64,000 nucleotides of DNA. Origin: Icerya purchasi (taxonomy: Eukaryota; Arthropoda; Insecta; Hemiptera; Monophlebidae). This document shows positions 49,249-62,079 of this stretch, piece by piece. The translations under genes and the position numbers were made by a program. Every line of letters begins with the position of its first letter. Position 1 is the stretch's first letter. The stretch is from NCBI GenBank assembly GCA_039619475.1, contig CM077115.1, positions 399,500,557 through 399,564,556 of the forward strand, read 5' to 3'. The notes beneath the pieces were generated by a model that made no database searches, had not been told where the DNA came from, and saw only the letters and a program-made list of their open reading frames with translations.

Positions 49249-52200
49249 ATAGTCCCTTTAAAAAAAAAAAAAAAAAAAGATAAATTACCAGAACGACAAT
49301 AATAATAACCGCGCGGTATAAGTCAGATTACCGGTCTAGGTCATGGTAACACACACAGCCTGCGGAAATGTCTTGCAATCGTTAATCAACAAACTGTGTG
49401 CAAGCACGATTCTAATTGAAAGCATAATATTAACTAAATAATGTACGCAGAACGTTAAAGTTACGTTTTGTTTTTCGATTATTTTTTTTTTCTTTTAATT
49501 TTTTACAAAAGCATTTCAGAATGGACAGAAATTGCTTATCACACTACTTCTACGCTATTTTTCTCCAAAGTCACGTGAGCACTAGAACACGTGAAATGAG
49601 TTACAGAAAGAGAAAACGAACCGGCCTTTATAAAACAAGAAAAGAAACGGGAAATTCTTATGCGGCATTTAAGCTATAAGAATCGAATAACTTAGTCTTT
49701 TTGACTGACAACACAAAAGTAGCCCAATAAAAATTTCTTTTAAGGGCATACTAAATTTTTGAGACTTTTTCAGGGGGGGGGGATTCCTTTGCTTCTGCAG
49801 AACGCTATTATCAAATAAAACGGTGAAAAGAAATCGCGTGTCGAAAAACAAATTTTTACGATTTGAAAATTTGTATTTATTTCAGACTATTTTTGTAAAT
49901 TTGTCTCTGTAAGAAAAACTGTTGTTTACCATTTTCGCTACATACCCAGTACACTTCCTACTTTGTGATTCAAACAGCATTTCAACTTATTCTTTTTGCG
50001 TCCATTCCAAATCCTACCGCCTGTTGTATAATGAAAACCGATATTAAATGGTGGCTATAGCTTATAAAAAATGTTCTATTACTTGTATAAAACGCTTTCC
50101 TTTATTGCATACTCTGCAACCTTGCAACCTCGGACGCTTTATCATTCAAGCCATTATCCTCTTGTTCTTTACATTCACAAAAATTCTGAAGCTCATTACG
50201 AGGTTCTTCGTAAGCGCCGTTTTAATTATCTTTAAAAACAGACCGAAAATAACTGTCTTGGCTAAAACGGAACAATTAACGATATCGTCCCTAGACCCTT
50301 TCACAAAAAAAAACACCTCAAATTAACCCACCCGAGCAGTTTTGATAGCGGAATCTGTTTCAATCGGTTTACGTAACGCTTACAAGTGAACGTTTTTTTC
50401 ATTTATTTTCTTGGAAGACGAAAAATTTGACCAATACCGTTCGTAGTTGCATTCCAGTTCCTTATTCATTAAACAGTTATTCAAATATCTTCGCCTTCTT
50501 CTTTTTCTTCTCAATAATATTATCGATTGGAATTCCCAATTCTGACTGATTTTCAAAAACTATCAACTTCCCCATTACAGAGAGGTTACTCTCGCAGTTA
50601 CTCCTAGCAACCAGTCGGACCAGTAATACAGGATCTAGGCAGAGCAACCGTATAAACCGATCTATATGACTAGTTTTCGTAACAGGTTTTCGTTCAGAAA
50701 TGTAAACGTTGAAAATTCTGGATTAAAAACAATTTTCGCGAAATTATGTGACGCTCTAGATTTATGAAGAAACCAGATCTTGGCTAATACGTGCGATCGA
50801 GAACAGTCTAAAAAACATGTCTACTCGTAATGTGTAATCCAAGAAACTTTAATAGAGAGATCCACAAATCATACATCTACAAAAAGAGAGCGAGGAAGAG
50901 TTGATAAAGATGTTAATAACGATAATTAGAAGTTTAATAATAATTCAAATAGCTTTAAAATTCCAAACTGTTTTCAAAAAAGAATTGCTCCGAATTATAT
51001 ACACTTTGTAATTAAAAAGACAAAAAAAAAAGCAACAAAAAACCGATATGGCTGTGCTTGTTTCATTACTGGATGAGAGATAGTCATTTTGTTATCTACA
51101 ATTTCAAATAAAGTTTCCTTTTATTGTTAGCTTAATGAAAATAGAGCAACAAATCGGGGAAAAACACGGCATTTGAATTACAACAAAATTAATTATTAAA
51201 AATGCGTAGCTTTTCTTTTTTCTCCTTTTGACGATAATAGACTACAATTATAAAATATGGCGAGAAAGTTCTACATTTTAATATATACATATATTCTGTT
51301 AACTAGATGAAAATATAATCGATTAGTCTATTTTACGCTCGACGTTTTTCTCATTTGTGAACATTTTAATTTTCATAAATCGCACTCGACTGCGATCTGA
51401 CCTAGAATAGCACAATTTTCGGTTTAAAACTTCGGCCGAAATTACACATTTGGTCGTAATCGTCCTTCTTTCATCTGTCGGGAGTTCAACGAATTTCGAT
51501 ATTAAGAATTCCATTAGAACGCAATATTAGGGAAGTACAACGAACGCAAAGTGAAGAAAGAAAGGAATTGACTGCCCTACCGCTATGACAACAAATGCCA
51601 TTGAAGAAATACAAGCGAGTATTAGCAGCAATAAATGTTGCGAGTCTAAACACAAGCTAATATTTACAAATAATTGACCGACACACGATTCTTCTCAGAT
51701 CGCTCTTATTTATTTAGACGTTAGATTATTCCACAAACCGAACGCGGCTAAAGAAACCGCTTAAATTCGATCTGCAACGGCTTTTAAAGTTCAATCTCCT
51801 CCCTTCCTTTAACAAGACTGCCGCCACTTCCCATGTTCCTAATGACAAACTTGCACTGTTTTCCGAGCGGAAAATTTCAATACGATTAATAACGAAAATG
51901 TTGATAAAATCAAAAACGGTTTATTTAGTTAATTTTTCATATTCGCAAATCAAAGGAACGATCGTATACATTTTCAAAATAGCTACCAAAAAAAAAAAAG
52001 CTACGTTTATCATTATTTTTCTAAAGCACTTAGTAGCATATTTTCATTTTTCTTTTCGCTTGAAACTCTCGTTACGGCATAAACAGCTATATATATATAC
52101 AAATAAATAAATATAAATATATACCGTCATTTGCCGAAAATGAAGCTGAAGATATATCTAAAAGGTACATGTCTCATTGGAATGTAGCCGACCTTTATTA

Positions 52201-54630
52201 ATTTTTCTCCGAACGGCCGGCCGTGTATAATTTATATTAATGACTATAATGGATACGTCTATTCCAGGCCAAAGATAACATTGTGTAACAATGGAGTTCT
52301 CAATCGATTAGACGTAACGTTTAAAAGTGACACAGTGAATTAAATCCGACTCTTCTATAAAAATTACAGAATATTTTATCCATCTGGTTCCCGTCTAGGA
52401 CATAGCGAGATACCAAGATGCAATGTGCGAACGAATGTGTACACGTCTGTCTCGGTGTACCATTCGAAGAAAACAATACTAATAAAGAAAGTTTTGAGAA
52501 AAACATCTAAATTGGACAACGCACGTAGAGAGGTTTAAAAGCAAACAATCAATACTAACGGATACAAAAACGGAACTGCCTTCAATAATATTCTTTTTTT
52601 TTGTACCGAAAGGCCTAAAACGGGAATATGCAAAAGAAAAAGTAGAGGCGAAAAAAGAGTAACAAAATAAACAGATTTAAAAGCCTTTTCAATCTCTAAA
52701 AGTGCAAGAACAGAAATAATGAGAAAAATTACTAGACGTTTAAAACTTGTGTACAGCAGTACAAAGTGGATATCTCTTAATTGTGACGTTCCTAAGCGAT
52801 TATATTTAAATTAATATAGACACAATACAGATTTTAAACTGTAACGTTCGAATCGATTTAAGATTAATAGGAGAAATTGACTTTTTCGGGCACTTTTTTG
52901 TCGTATTTACCTTTTTTCTTGATAATTATACTCGAAGAATCGGTTCAGTTACAAACCGGAAAATTCGTCAGTCACGAATTTTTTAATGATCTTGCGAACG
53001 CGTTAGTCGCCTTTGACTAAACTCACTTAAAATCTCCTCCTCGAATGAATTCAAAATTTAAAAATTGATAAACGAAAGAAAAAAAAACTGGTTAAACAGG
53101 GGCGCAACGAGTACAACTGGACTTTATATGAATTACAAAAAAACATCGGAGATTCTTTAGACGGGTCTCAAGGAAAGAATAGTTAATTCGCAATGCTGCA
53201 ACGCGTTATTGTACATTGTCAAATGCGAGAGGACATCAACTGCCGGCAGTTTGCAAGTTCCGCGAGAGCACATACCGGGAAAATGCGGCAAAATGAGTCA
53301 GATTTTAAAAACAAGCGCGCTTCATTCTTCTTCTGCGTTTCTCTCACTCTGTAACAGCAAAACCCATCCTATCTAACGAGTAGTGCTCGCTGCAACGATT
53401 ATTAATCCGACGACGCACACGTATATAACTAACGACAACCTGAAACTGCTGGAACAATTCTGAACGTAGAGGGGGAAAACTATGAAAACACGATAGAATG
53501 TCTCGCCAGCGTGCAAGATAATCTAAAAAGAAATTAGTTCCCGCTTTTTATCGACTTTTTCTTCTTCTCTACAACTTGACACTCGGCTCGACGAAATAAA
53601 ATAGGCACAGCACAAATGAAACTTCCGTTAAAGGAAACCGAACCAGCAATGAGCTCGAATAGCGAGAGAGACTGTCGTCTGCAGTACTTTCTGCCAATAT
53701 CGCTACTTATGGCGATATTAGTCAGAGACGAGCGTGATAAGGAAAATTCCACAAATGCTGTACAGTTCCGCTTTAAGTAATGCAAGACCAAACCGCACGG
53801 TTCTACCTCCACTTCAGTCTCTTCGCGCTTTTGTCACTGATGTTGCACACTTTAAATTTCTCAACTCATTCTTTGACGTTCACCTTTACATACCGTCGCA
53901 TTTACACACACGCAATTGCTAATCTTGTTTTTTATTACTGTTATTGTCAAGAAAAATAATAATAATAATAATACACACACAGCATCTGACTTTAAAATAT
54001 TTCCGAAATATTGAATGAAAAATGCGCACACCTATCATTATCAGAGTCAACTAACTGCGAACTCTGATTATCAGGCTTTGCGGAAAAGGGGAGAAAAAAT
54101 AAAGCTAACGGAGAAAAAAAGTCGTTTATAATTATTCAAGGTCAATCTTTGTTAACTAAAAATCTTCCCTGGAAAATTTCAGTCTGAGCACCATCAACCA
54201 TATCTCCGAGTACCTATTTTTGTCGATGGCCCCATTAAACTTGCTAACTGAACCTTATAAACTAGAACATTCTTAAAAACGTATTTATTGTAGAATAAAA
54301 CAGGACGAAAAACCTATACAGAATGAAGTGGTAGACCTAAACAATAAAAAAAAATATAAAAAATACAAAAATGTGAACTGAAAATAATAATAGTAAATAA
54401 ACAGTTGTCATGGCCCAATTTAAAACATAAAAAAAAAAAAAAAAAAATAATTAAAAAGAATGAATGAAGCGATAATAATAATAATTCAAATAATTTAATT
54501 AAAATGGAACTACGTGTCCACCCGGTAAATAGGAAATCGTGATGGCATTCCAAAGAGCTTAATTAATAAAAATTAAACATTACATTTAGCATCTCTGCCG
54601 GGGATAATAGTTAAGACAACCAACTTAAAC
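49249..54630. other. Gene-free stretch
   Basis: AT-rich with an A19 run at about 49260-49278, a G10 run at 49773-49782 and an (AAT)n at about 53955-53979. No gene is supported. Confidence 0.5.
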
Positions 54631-54638
54631 ATTACAAG

Positions 54639-55056
54639 CAGGTCCGTGCCCAGAATTTTGAAAAGAGACGGGGGAGGGAGGATTTTTCTTCACATATTTA
54701 TTTTACAAATAACGATACATTTTTCACTAATATCCGCATATTATTAATAATTTCCATCATTTTGATGCATATATTAATAATTTACATAAATGAATTACCC
54801 CGTATAAAAACATTAATAAAAAATGCATATGTTATTTTGGTTATACTCGTAATAAAAAATTTAGCATAAAATATTAATGAAGTACCTAATATAATATGGA
54901 ACATATTTTTTCTCTTTTCTTTTAAAAGGTAAGAACACCCTAAAAAATCACCAATATTTAATTTAAATTTTTGATTTTTTCCCGATTTTTATGTATTTAT
55001 AATAACTATTTCAGTTCTCATGGGGGCGTTTAACCCCCCCCCCAAACACGACCTTG
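54639..55056. mobile_element. hAT-like MITE, copy with perfect 8-bp target duplication
   Basis: This is a 418-bp non-coding element. The left end starts CAGGTCCGTG and the right end, read in reverse complement, starts CAAGGTCGTG: imperfect terminal inverted repeats. The element is flanked directly by the same 8-bp word, attacaag, at 54631-54638 and 55057-55064. An 8-bp duplication with CA-starting short TIRs is the signature of hAT-superfamily transposition. The interior is AT-rich, with a G-rich patch near the left end and a C10 run near the right end. It has no transposase frame, so it would depend on a transposase supplied elsewhere. It aligns over its whole length with the copy at 45940-46370. 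Confidence 0.8.
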
Positions 55057-55152
55057 ATTACAAGATTATTTTTATTTAAACAAACGATATTTATGTACAT
55101 CAATTCATATATATAGCTTCTATGATTTAATTTTAACTGTAAAAAACACACG

Positions 55153-55234
55153 TGTATATAAATATATAAATATAAATATAAATATATATAAATATATATA
55201 TATATATATATTTATATATGTATGTATGTATGTA
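55153..55234. repeat. AT-rich (TATAAA)n / (TA)n / (TATG)n tract
   Basis: About 80 bases of TATAAA-type units, then TA, then four TATG units, lying about 90 bases past the hAT-like MITE at 54.6 kb. Confidence 0.9.
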
Positions 55235-56506
55235 TTTTATAATATTCGTTTATCAAACTTAGACTCTGCCGCGTTTAAGTTGAATTCGTTTTTTTAGCAA
55301 CTATAACGTATCTCGTGGAATATAAATTTCCCGGTGATAGAAAACAAATAAAATGCGTTTAATAATCCGGTTAAGATTAAATATTTCTAATTTGGTATTT
55401 CATCGCAGCCATTACTTTATTGTTATCATCTCTCATCACCATTCTTTCGTAACGTTTTTTTTTCCGTTTTTTCGTTACTTTAATTACCAATTGCGTAATC
55501 GATTAAAAGTTCGCCATCCATTCGTGATGATATCCTTAATTAATTATTTTTAAAATCGTATTGCGTCGTTAATTTTCCTCGCTATAAGATGACCATTAAA
55601 AACAATTTCAAAACGAATACGGAACCTACCGAAAGGATAATAAATTCGACTTTCGAAAATAAATCACATTCCTCTCGTCAGATGCCGAATAAATAAATTT
55701 CTTCGGAGCAAAGTGAGTAAGCATTCGAAAATGAATTAAGATATACACGTGTGTGGTGGTAACCTGATTACTTCAAGTTTTCAAAATTTACCAATTTATT
55801 GTATTTCTAAATACGCGAAAACTCGTAGTTATTATGAATTTAATTCGCACGTGCCACGTAAAACAACACATTCCATTCATCGAAGTATCGATAATTAATA
55901 GTAAAAAAATAGCAATTAATAACACGTACTGATAAAAAGAAAATTAACAAGATAAGCCGATGCATTTGCTACCGTTAAGCGAATATAGAACACACTATTT
56001 TCCCCGCGTTAATCTTACGCGCCTAAATTCAAATAGTAAAAATTTTCCTACGCGATGTTATAGACGATTATATATTTCTTACCGTTTAACAAGATGATTT
56101 CTCGACGTTACGAAAAATCGACATTTCGATTCATTCCTAAAGAAACTACTAAACACATTTTCAAAATTGTTCATCTGATGTCCATGCGCAATTTGCACCG
56201 ATTTAATAGATCTATTATTCCTCATTTTGTACGTCCGTAAAACAACTTTCTCCTCTTTCACACCCCTTTCATCGTGAAAGCCAAATAAGAGAAAAGACAC
56301 ACTCAACCCGGTTTCGTGTCATTCGTTTAGACACACGTTAAAACCAAGAGAACACGTAATTAATCCTTTTTCTAGCACCCAATAAATTACACGTCGACAG
56401 TTTTTAGAAACCATTTTCTATTTTGCTTTATTTAATCTGGAGCTCCGATTTTCCAGACTAGAGAGTTTGATAAAAGTTTTATTGATACACACCGATTCAT
56501 TAAATC
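55235..56506. other. Gene-free stretch left of the LINE copy
   Basis: AT-rich with no repeat or frame of note. Confidence 0.5.
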
Positions 56507-58182
56507 TTTTTTTTTTTATTCTTATTCTTAGTTTATATTTTTCTGGTACAAATATCCAGCAATTGGACTGTAACGCGAAAGTAACTTGTTAGGGGTTAGC
56601 ATCTAGCGATGGACCCCACTGAAATTTTAGTAACATAAAACTAGGCCAGATCAAACGGTCGACTACGTTTTAACCTTCGAACATCAAGACTATTATCAAG
56701 AAGATTGATCGCCAAAACGTTTGTGTGAGACTCCAAGCGGCCTATATATCGCTTAGCAGCTCGCTTGATCTCGTCTTTCACATATGGGATATTTAAGTCT
56801 TGATGTAGAGTATGGTTAGATACGTACCAGGGTGGTGAGACTATCAGCCTTATAGCCTTGTTCTGGAACCGTTGTATCTTGTTTATGTGTGTATCTTTTG
56901 CACAACCCCACAACATTAAACCGTATGCCCAAACGGGCTTTATAATTATTTTGTACACTAAGAGTTTATTTTCCAATGATAAACTAGAGTACCTGCCAAG
57001 AAGCCAATTTAATTCTTGCAATCTTATATCTAGATGTTTTCTTTTTTGGATAATATGCTTTTGCCATGTTAATTTGCGATCCAAATGAATGCCTAAGTAT
57101 TGTACATCTTTATCCTGGTTGATAACCACCCCATTTATTTTTAACGGCTGATACGTAAAATTTCGCAACGTGAAGTCTACTTGCGTACATTTACTTTCGT
57201 TTACTCTAATACGCCAACGACTCAGCCAGTTTTCCACTTCCGATAAAGTTTTTTTCAATTTATTCGAAGTTTCACTATTGTCTTTACCGGTAGCTAATAG
57301 TGCTGTATCGTCTGCAAACGTAGCTGTTATCACGCTATTATCAACTGGAAAATCGGCAGAGTAGATTAGGTAAAGCACCGGGCCCAAGACACTTCCTTGT
57401 GGCACGCCAGCAGATACAGGATAGATTTCAGAATATTGATTTAGAATTTTAACCTGGCATGTGCGATCTTCAAGGTAGGATTTTAAAAGAAGGTACAAAG
57501 GATGCGGCACTATTTTTTTAAGTTTATAAAGCAGACCATGATGCCATACCTTATCAAAGGCTTGTTTGACATCTAGGAACATACCCGTGCATATTTGCTT
57601 AGTTTCAAGACTTTCTTGAATAGTATGCACAATTCGGTGTACCTGTTCAATGGTCGAATGTCTTTTTCCGAATCCAAATGGATGTTCAGGAACAATATGT
57701 TCCGCATTTAAAATAGGATTCAACCGCTTTAAAATTATTTTTTCAAGGAGTTTTGAAAGGATCGGAAGCAAGGAAATTGGTCTATAGGATGAAACCTCAT
57801 CCGGTGCCTTACCGGGCTTTGGTACAAGTACTATTTGCGCCAATTTCCAGGATAATGGAAAATACTGCAGACGAAGAACAGCGTTAAAAATATTTGTGAG
57901 CAATAATATACCTTTTTTTGGTAGCTCAGATAACAATTTATTGGTAATTAAATCAAAACCCGGACTTTTTTTATTATTAAGTTTAGTAATTGCGTATTTG
58001 ATTTCGCTGGGAGACGTTGGCGCAATAGGAGGGCTTAACTGTAAAGGTACACTTAAAAAATCATGTATATCGGTTTCGTCGTTTAATTGTAAATTTGGCT
58101 TAAAAACATCAGAAAAATATTTGGCAAATTCCTCGACTTTTTCTTCATCAGTTCTAGTCCATGGTGGTAATAAATGCAAACT
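56507..58182 (-). mobile_element. 5'-truncated Jockey-like LINE copy with poly(A) end
   Basis: Read on the minus strand, the RT frame is followed by about 120 bases of 3' UTR. This ends in repeated AATAA/AAGAATA words and a run of 11 A, seen as a T run at 56507-56517 on the plus strand. The 5' edge is placed just outside the RT frame near 58182, where homology to ORF2 stops. A short word, attaaa, occurs at 56499-56504 and again at 58183-58188 and could be a target-site duplication. It is short, AT-rich, and two bases away from the poly(A), so it is weak evidence. 5' truncation with an intact 3' end is the normal result of incomplete target-primed reverse transcription. Confidence 0.8.
56641..58179 (-). 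CDS. Non-LTR retrotransposon ORF2 fragment: reverse transcriptase, Jockey-like, 5'-truncated
   Basis: This frame encodes 512 residues with no internal stop. It reads as the RT and C-terminal part of a LINE ORF2, which copies element RNA into DNA at a nicked target. Visible motifs: KSPGFD near residues 71-76; SYRPISLLP near 131-139; the first catalytic aspartate in FLDVKQAFD near 201-209; GVPQGSVLGP near 258-267; the FADD catalytic box at about 288-291; and YLGIHLD near 361-367. The C-terminus ends RLKRSRPFDLA before TAG, as in other Jockey-clade ORF2 proteins. Full ORF2 proteins are usually about 900 residues and begin with an AP-like endonuclease; that domain is absent. The first codon taken is TTG, not ATG, and an in-frame TAG lies about 12 bases upstream, so this is a truncation edge and not a true start. 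Jockey clade is inferred from motif resemblance. The copy is probably dead, although its frame is intact. Confidence 0.93.
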   Translation of the reverse strand: MHLLPPWTRTDEEKVEEFAKYFSDVFKPNLQLNDETDIHDFLSVPLQLSPPIAPTSPSEIKYAITKLNNKKSPGFDLITNKLLSELPKKGILLLTNIFNAVLRLQYFPLSWKLAQIVLVPKPGKAPDEVSSYRPISLLPILSKLLEKIILKRLNPILNAEHIVPEHPFGFGKRHSTIEQVHRIVHTIQESLETKQICTGMFLDVKQAFDKVWHHGLLYKLKKIVPHPLYLLLKSYLEDRTCQVKILNQYSEIYPVSAGVPQGSVLGPVLYLIYSADFPVDNSVITATFADDTALLATGKDNSETSNKLKKTLSEVENWLSRWRIRVNESKCTQVDFTLRNFTYQPLKINGVVINQDKDVQYLGIHLDRKLTWQKHIIQKRKHLDIRLQELNWLLGRYSSLSLENKLLVYKIIIKPVWAYGLMLWGCAKDTHINKIQRFQNKAIRLIVSPPWYVSNHTLHQDLNIPYVKDEIKRAAKRYIGRLESHTNVLAINLLDNSLDVRRLKRSRPFDLA

Positions 58183-59413
58183 ATTAAACTACACGCAACC
58201 GTAGTCCGGGATCGCCCATAATCGACCACGTGAAATAGCAAAAACTTAAAGAACATATTTCATACGGCGTCTGAGACTAAACGGTGCTAGTGAACTACTT
58301 TTTTACGGAGAGGATCATCCGACCTGAAAACTAAACGAAGTGTGTTGTTTACCGCCTATCTCAGGGAAAAGCTTCAATTTCCACAGGAAACCCCTTCTAA
58401 CGAGAATGAACATAAGCGAGTACTGGCAGCTACGTCGAAATTTTTCTGCGAAGAAATGACACAAATGTCTGGCCGAAAAGGAGTCGGTGCAGTGGGGAAA
58501 AAAACAAAAAAATAACAAACAAAAACGCCTTGCACGTACTTGCGTACGGGGTGTTTCAATTATAAGCGCATATACTTCAACACCTAAAATGACCTGCGCC
58601 CATCGACAACCGAAAATTCAGTTTCAGACGGAGGGTAGATTTTTAAATAAACCGCAGGAAAAATGCCTACACAGTCGTAGGACTTTTTCTGAAATTAACA
58701 GCATTAAGTATGTTGAACAGGAGTTGTGGGGGAATTCTAACGGAACGCAGCAAGTACACAACGGCGGTCAGGAGGCAGAAGCGGATGAATCGGCGGCCAG
58801 TTCATAAATACGGGGCACAATGCGCCATGTCCGATATTTGAACGTAGTACCACTAACGGTGTTCTCGTTAGAAACCGAATGAGACTGCAAGTGCGCTAGA
58901 GCGGATAAAGCGATTAATAGGCGATGTTGTTGCTGCTGAAACGGATTTCATCCACGAACACCAAAAATCATAACCTACCTCTCTCCTACGACGTGACATA
59001 GCCAACCACGGCCATCTATGCAACTGACGACGAGGCACAATGCGAAATAACACGATATCATCATGACCGATGCGTCCAATCAAATTCGGCGACCGCTCTT
59101 TACATCCTGTACCGATCAAACGCGTTCTACAGCGCCATTCATTTCATCGCGTCATCCATACACAGAGAACGACGGAAGGATTGTGATAAAATCATACACG
59201 CTTTCGGCGGATAAAGTATTTTATAATAGCGTAATGTCAATCGATAGAAATGTAATTTTACAAATGCATCATCCGCCGGCGTGCCATTCTTACAAATTTC
59301 AACTTATCCTATTCGACAACCGCGAAAAGTTCAATCCTTATCATCATCCCCCGAATGTGTTTTAATTTCTGTTTATATCTGAGGTTAGGTCAAGAATGTA
59401 TATTTTAATTACA
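58183..59413. other. Moderately GC-rich, no gene supported
   Basis: Flanking DNA beyond the truncated end of the LINE copy. Overlapping frames of 83-106 codons on both strands (58487-59365) lack recognisable domains. The CpG level is above that of the neighbours, so an unseen regulatory element or exon is possible. Confidence 0.4.
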
Positions 59414-59632
59414 ACGTAATTCTTAGGTTGCCGCCCCACCCATTAGAAAAAATGTCCCAATTTTATGAAACCAGTTTTAATTTCTTTTTTTTTTTTGTCG
59501 ATGCCGGTAAAAATAAGGTTGTAAATTTTGATTATTTCATACAAAATATAGAAATGTAAGTAAGAGGGATGGTGGTCAAGGGGCAAATCCCCTTATGAAC
59601 CCAAAATGGCCAAATTTTTTTTATATATATAC
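59414..59632 (+). repeat. Dispersed repeat ending in a T/TA tract, copy 2
   Basis: This shorter relative of 17709-18051 lacks that copy's internal duplications. It keeps the start word ACGTAATTCTTAGG, the AAAATGTCCCAATTTTATG block, GTCGATGCCGGTAAAAATA, and a clean 6-bp stem, aagggg (59578-59583) with cccctt (59589-59594), before CCCAAAATGGCCAAA and a TTTTTTTATATATATA tail. Having the same 5' edge and the same kind of tail in both copies argues that these are the true ends of the element. Confidence 0.6.
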
Positions 59633-62079
59633 TTGTATGTATGCACGTATATAACGCAATATAATATAATATAGGCTACGAAGACTAAAATCGAGAGGAA
59701 GGAAACAGAGAGATTGTCTGTCGGTTTTCATTCATTTTTGCAAACTCGAATTGATCATCAGAATACACGCATACACCCCTCTCGTAGCCGTTTCAATGCC
59801 AAGTGCGCCTGCAATTTGCAGACAAATCGCGGCTTATACATAGAACGAGAACAGCTTCGCTGCTGAAGTTCCTTCACGATCCCAGAGTTTTATTTCGCTA
59901 TCGGCATTTTTGATCGTTTTTGGGGCCAATGCATCTATTGCGCACGGTGTTACCAATAAACAGAAAAAATAGATGATGCGAAGAGCTCATCATTATACCT
60001 GTATTATTCATTTTTAAACGAAATTTCCGCTTTAAACATCCGCATTATTCCAAATGTACGTGAAAAAAAAAAAAAGACGAATTCAAATGTAACCACACTT
60101 AACGTTTCTCAGCAAAAAATTTTAAATAAACCTTTATTTGACCTGCCTGTTTTAAAAAAAAATTTCGATTACCGTTTGAGATTAAACCGATTACCAGACT
60201 GCTCCCCTCCTTATAGTACATGTTTTTAAAAATCGGTTTTCCGTTTTTAAAGAAAAGGTAATAAATTCTGATCAAGCCTGAGCCAACACAAAGGTCTCTA
60301 TTTCCACACAAGCTGCCTTAGAAAAACAAAAAATGACCATCTTTAAACAATAATGTTAAAAATGAAAATCAATTTAATACTGAAAGTTAAAAATTTTCGC
60401 ATTTGAAAGTTATACGCAATACCTTTTATTGTTTTCTACACCCCCACCACCGTTTAACCAACAAAACAGTTTGTAACAAAACCCTTTTCCATTATTCGTA
60501 TCGCTTCAGGCATTACTTGAATTTTATAAATTTCTCGCCCATCAACCGTCTTAACTACACAATTGTCATCGGGATTAAGTCTATAAACCAGGTTAATATA
60601 TAACCCTTGCACTTTAAGAACGCGATTCCGTCCGAACGAACGCCCTCAATGTAAGATCTCTATTTCGTGGGTACTCGAAAAAAAGTGCACGGTGCTGCTA
60701 CCGTCGTCTTTCACTCTTTCATTATGCAAATGAAAAGTGACAATAAAAATGTTCAAAACCAGAACTGATGAATGTTGCAAATATTTTCCAAACGGAACAC
60801 AGATATTGACGATTTGACAGATGATCGCAAAGTCGTTTCACATCTCGAACACAGCATACGAGATTATACCGATTGCTGCACCAACATTGAATCGGGAACG
60901 CTTCAACCGATTCTTCTGACTAAGCGAGCGACAGAATTAATCTTAAAACAGATTTTCCCTAGTATCGCTCTCTAAATAATGCTTTTTAGCCAATCGTAGG
61001 TGATAAAAAATAAATAAAAAGAGAAAGAAAACAACCAGCGACACAGAAAAATAAATTCCATTCGATTTCGAATTCTGAAAAGAGAGTTTTCCGTTCGTAG
61101 CTCGTCGCTGTAAAATCCTCCATTTTCTTAAAATTAAAAAAAAACACATAATGTGTGCATTATTACTTACAGGATGATGTTAAAAATATGGAATTTAATA
61201 AACTAAAGAAATATTTAAAAGCGTACATGGTGAGAAAGAATGTGATTTTGTTGTCGGCGAAAAATTAGAATCGACGATACGGAGATGTGCGTCGGAAGAT
61301 AGAGAAAAAAGACCCGCCGAAGTATTCTTCTTCGGAGCTAGTCAATTAGCTTTTTCAGCGCTCCTGCGGTAAATGTTAGCCTTGGATTCGCTTGTTCGTT
61401 CAACTGTCACCCGCAGTAAGGAAAAAGTCGCAGATTATCTCGAGACCACTTTACCTCGTTTATTGATTAACTTTTGACGTTACGAAGTCATCGCGTTTAT
61501 AATTTGCTCTTTTCTAGTGAAATGTTACGAGCGATTTATAAAATAGAACGAAATCACTAATTCATCAGACCCCGACTCAGACCGAATGAACCATTACACA
61601 CTCATCAGTTTAGACGCAGTGATTGCAAGTTTATTTTTACACCGTTAATAATATTTGTATATAAATTATATTGTTTTTCAACGGTCGGCTATGCAAGAAA
61701 TACAGGTGCGTATAGGTTTTGTTCGTATATGAACAAGCTGCCGATTTAATATAAAATTACAATAATAATTATCGGACATTTTTTTTAAAAAAAAAAAGTA
61801 AATTTTCCGCGGAACTCTGAGCTGCGGCATAATATCAAAATAAAATTAAATATCAAACACATTATGATAAAACAATTAACGATGATTTTCACGACTCTGG
61901 CCGTGTACTTTAGTCTCATTTCTAAAATAATAATCCGTACGCCGGTTTTGGCTGCCAATTCGGCCGAAACGAGATACTCCAACTGCAGCTCCCGCCACAT
62001 TCTGTAAACGGTCATTGATAATTTATGCGCGGTCAAATGCAACCAATTACTACGAAACACATCTTCAGTCGGATGCAGA
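59633..62079. other. Gene-free stretch
   Basis: AT-rich. A 67-codon plus-strand frame at 60772-60975 has protein-like composition but no known domain and no supporting signals. Confidence 0.5.
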
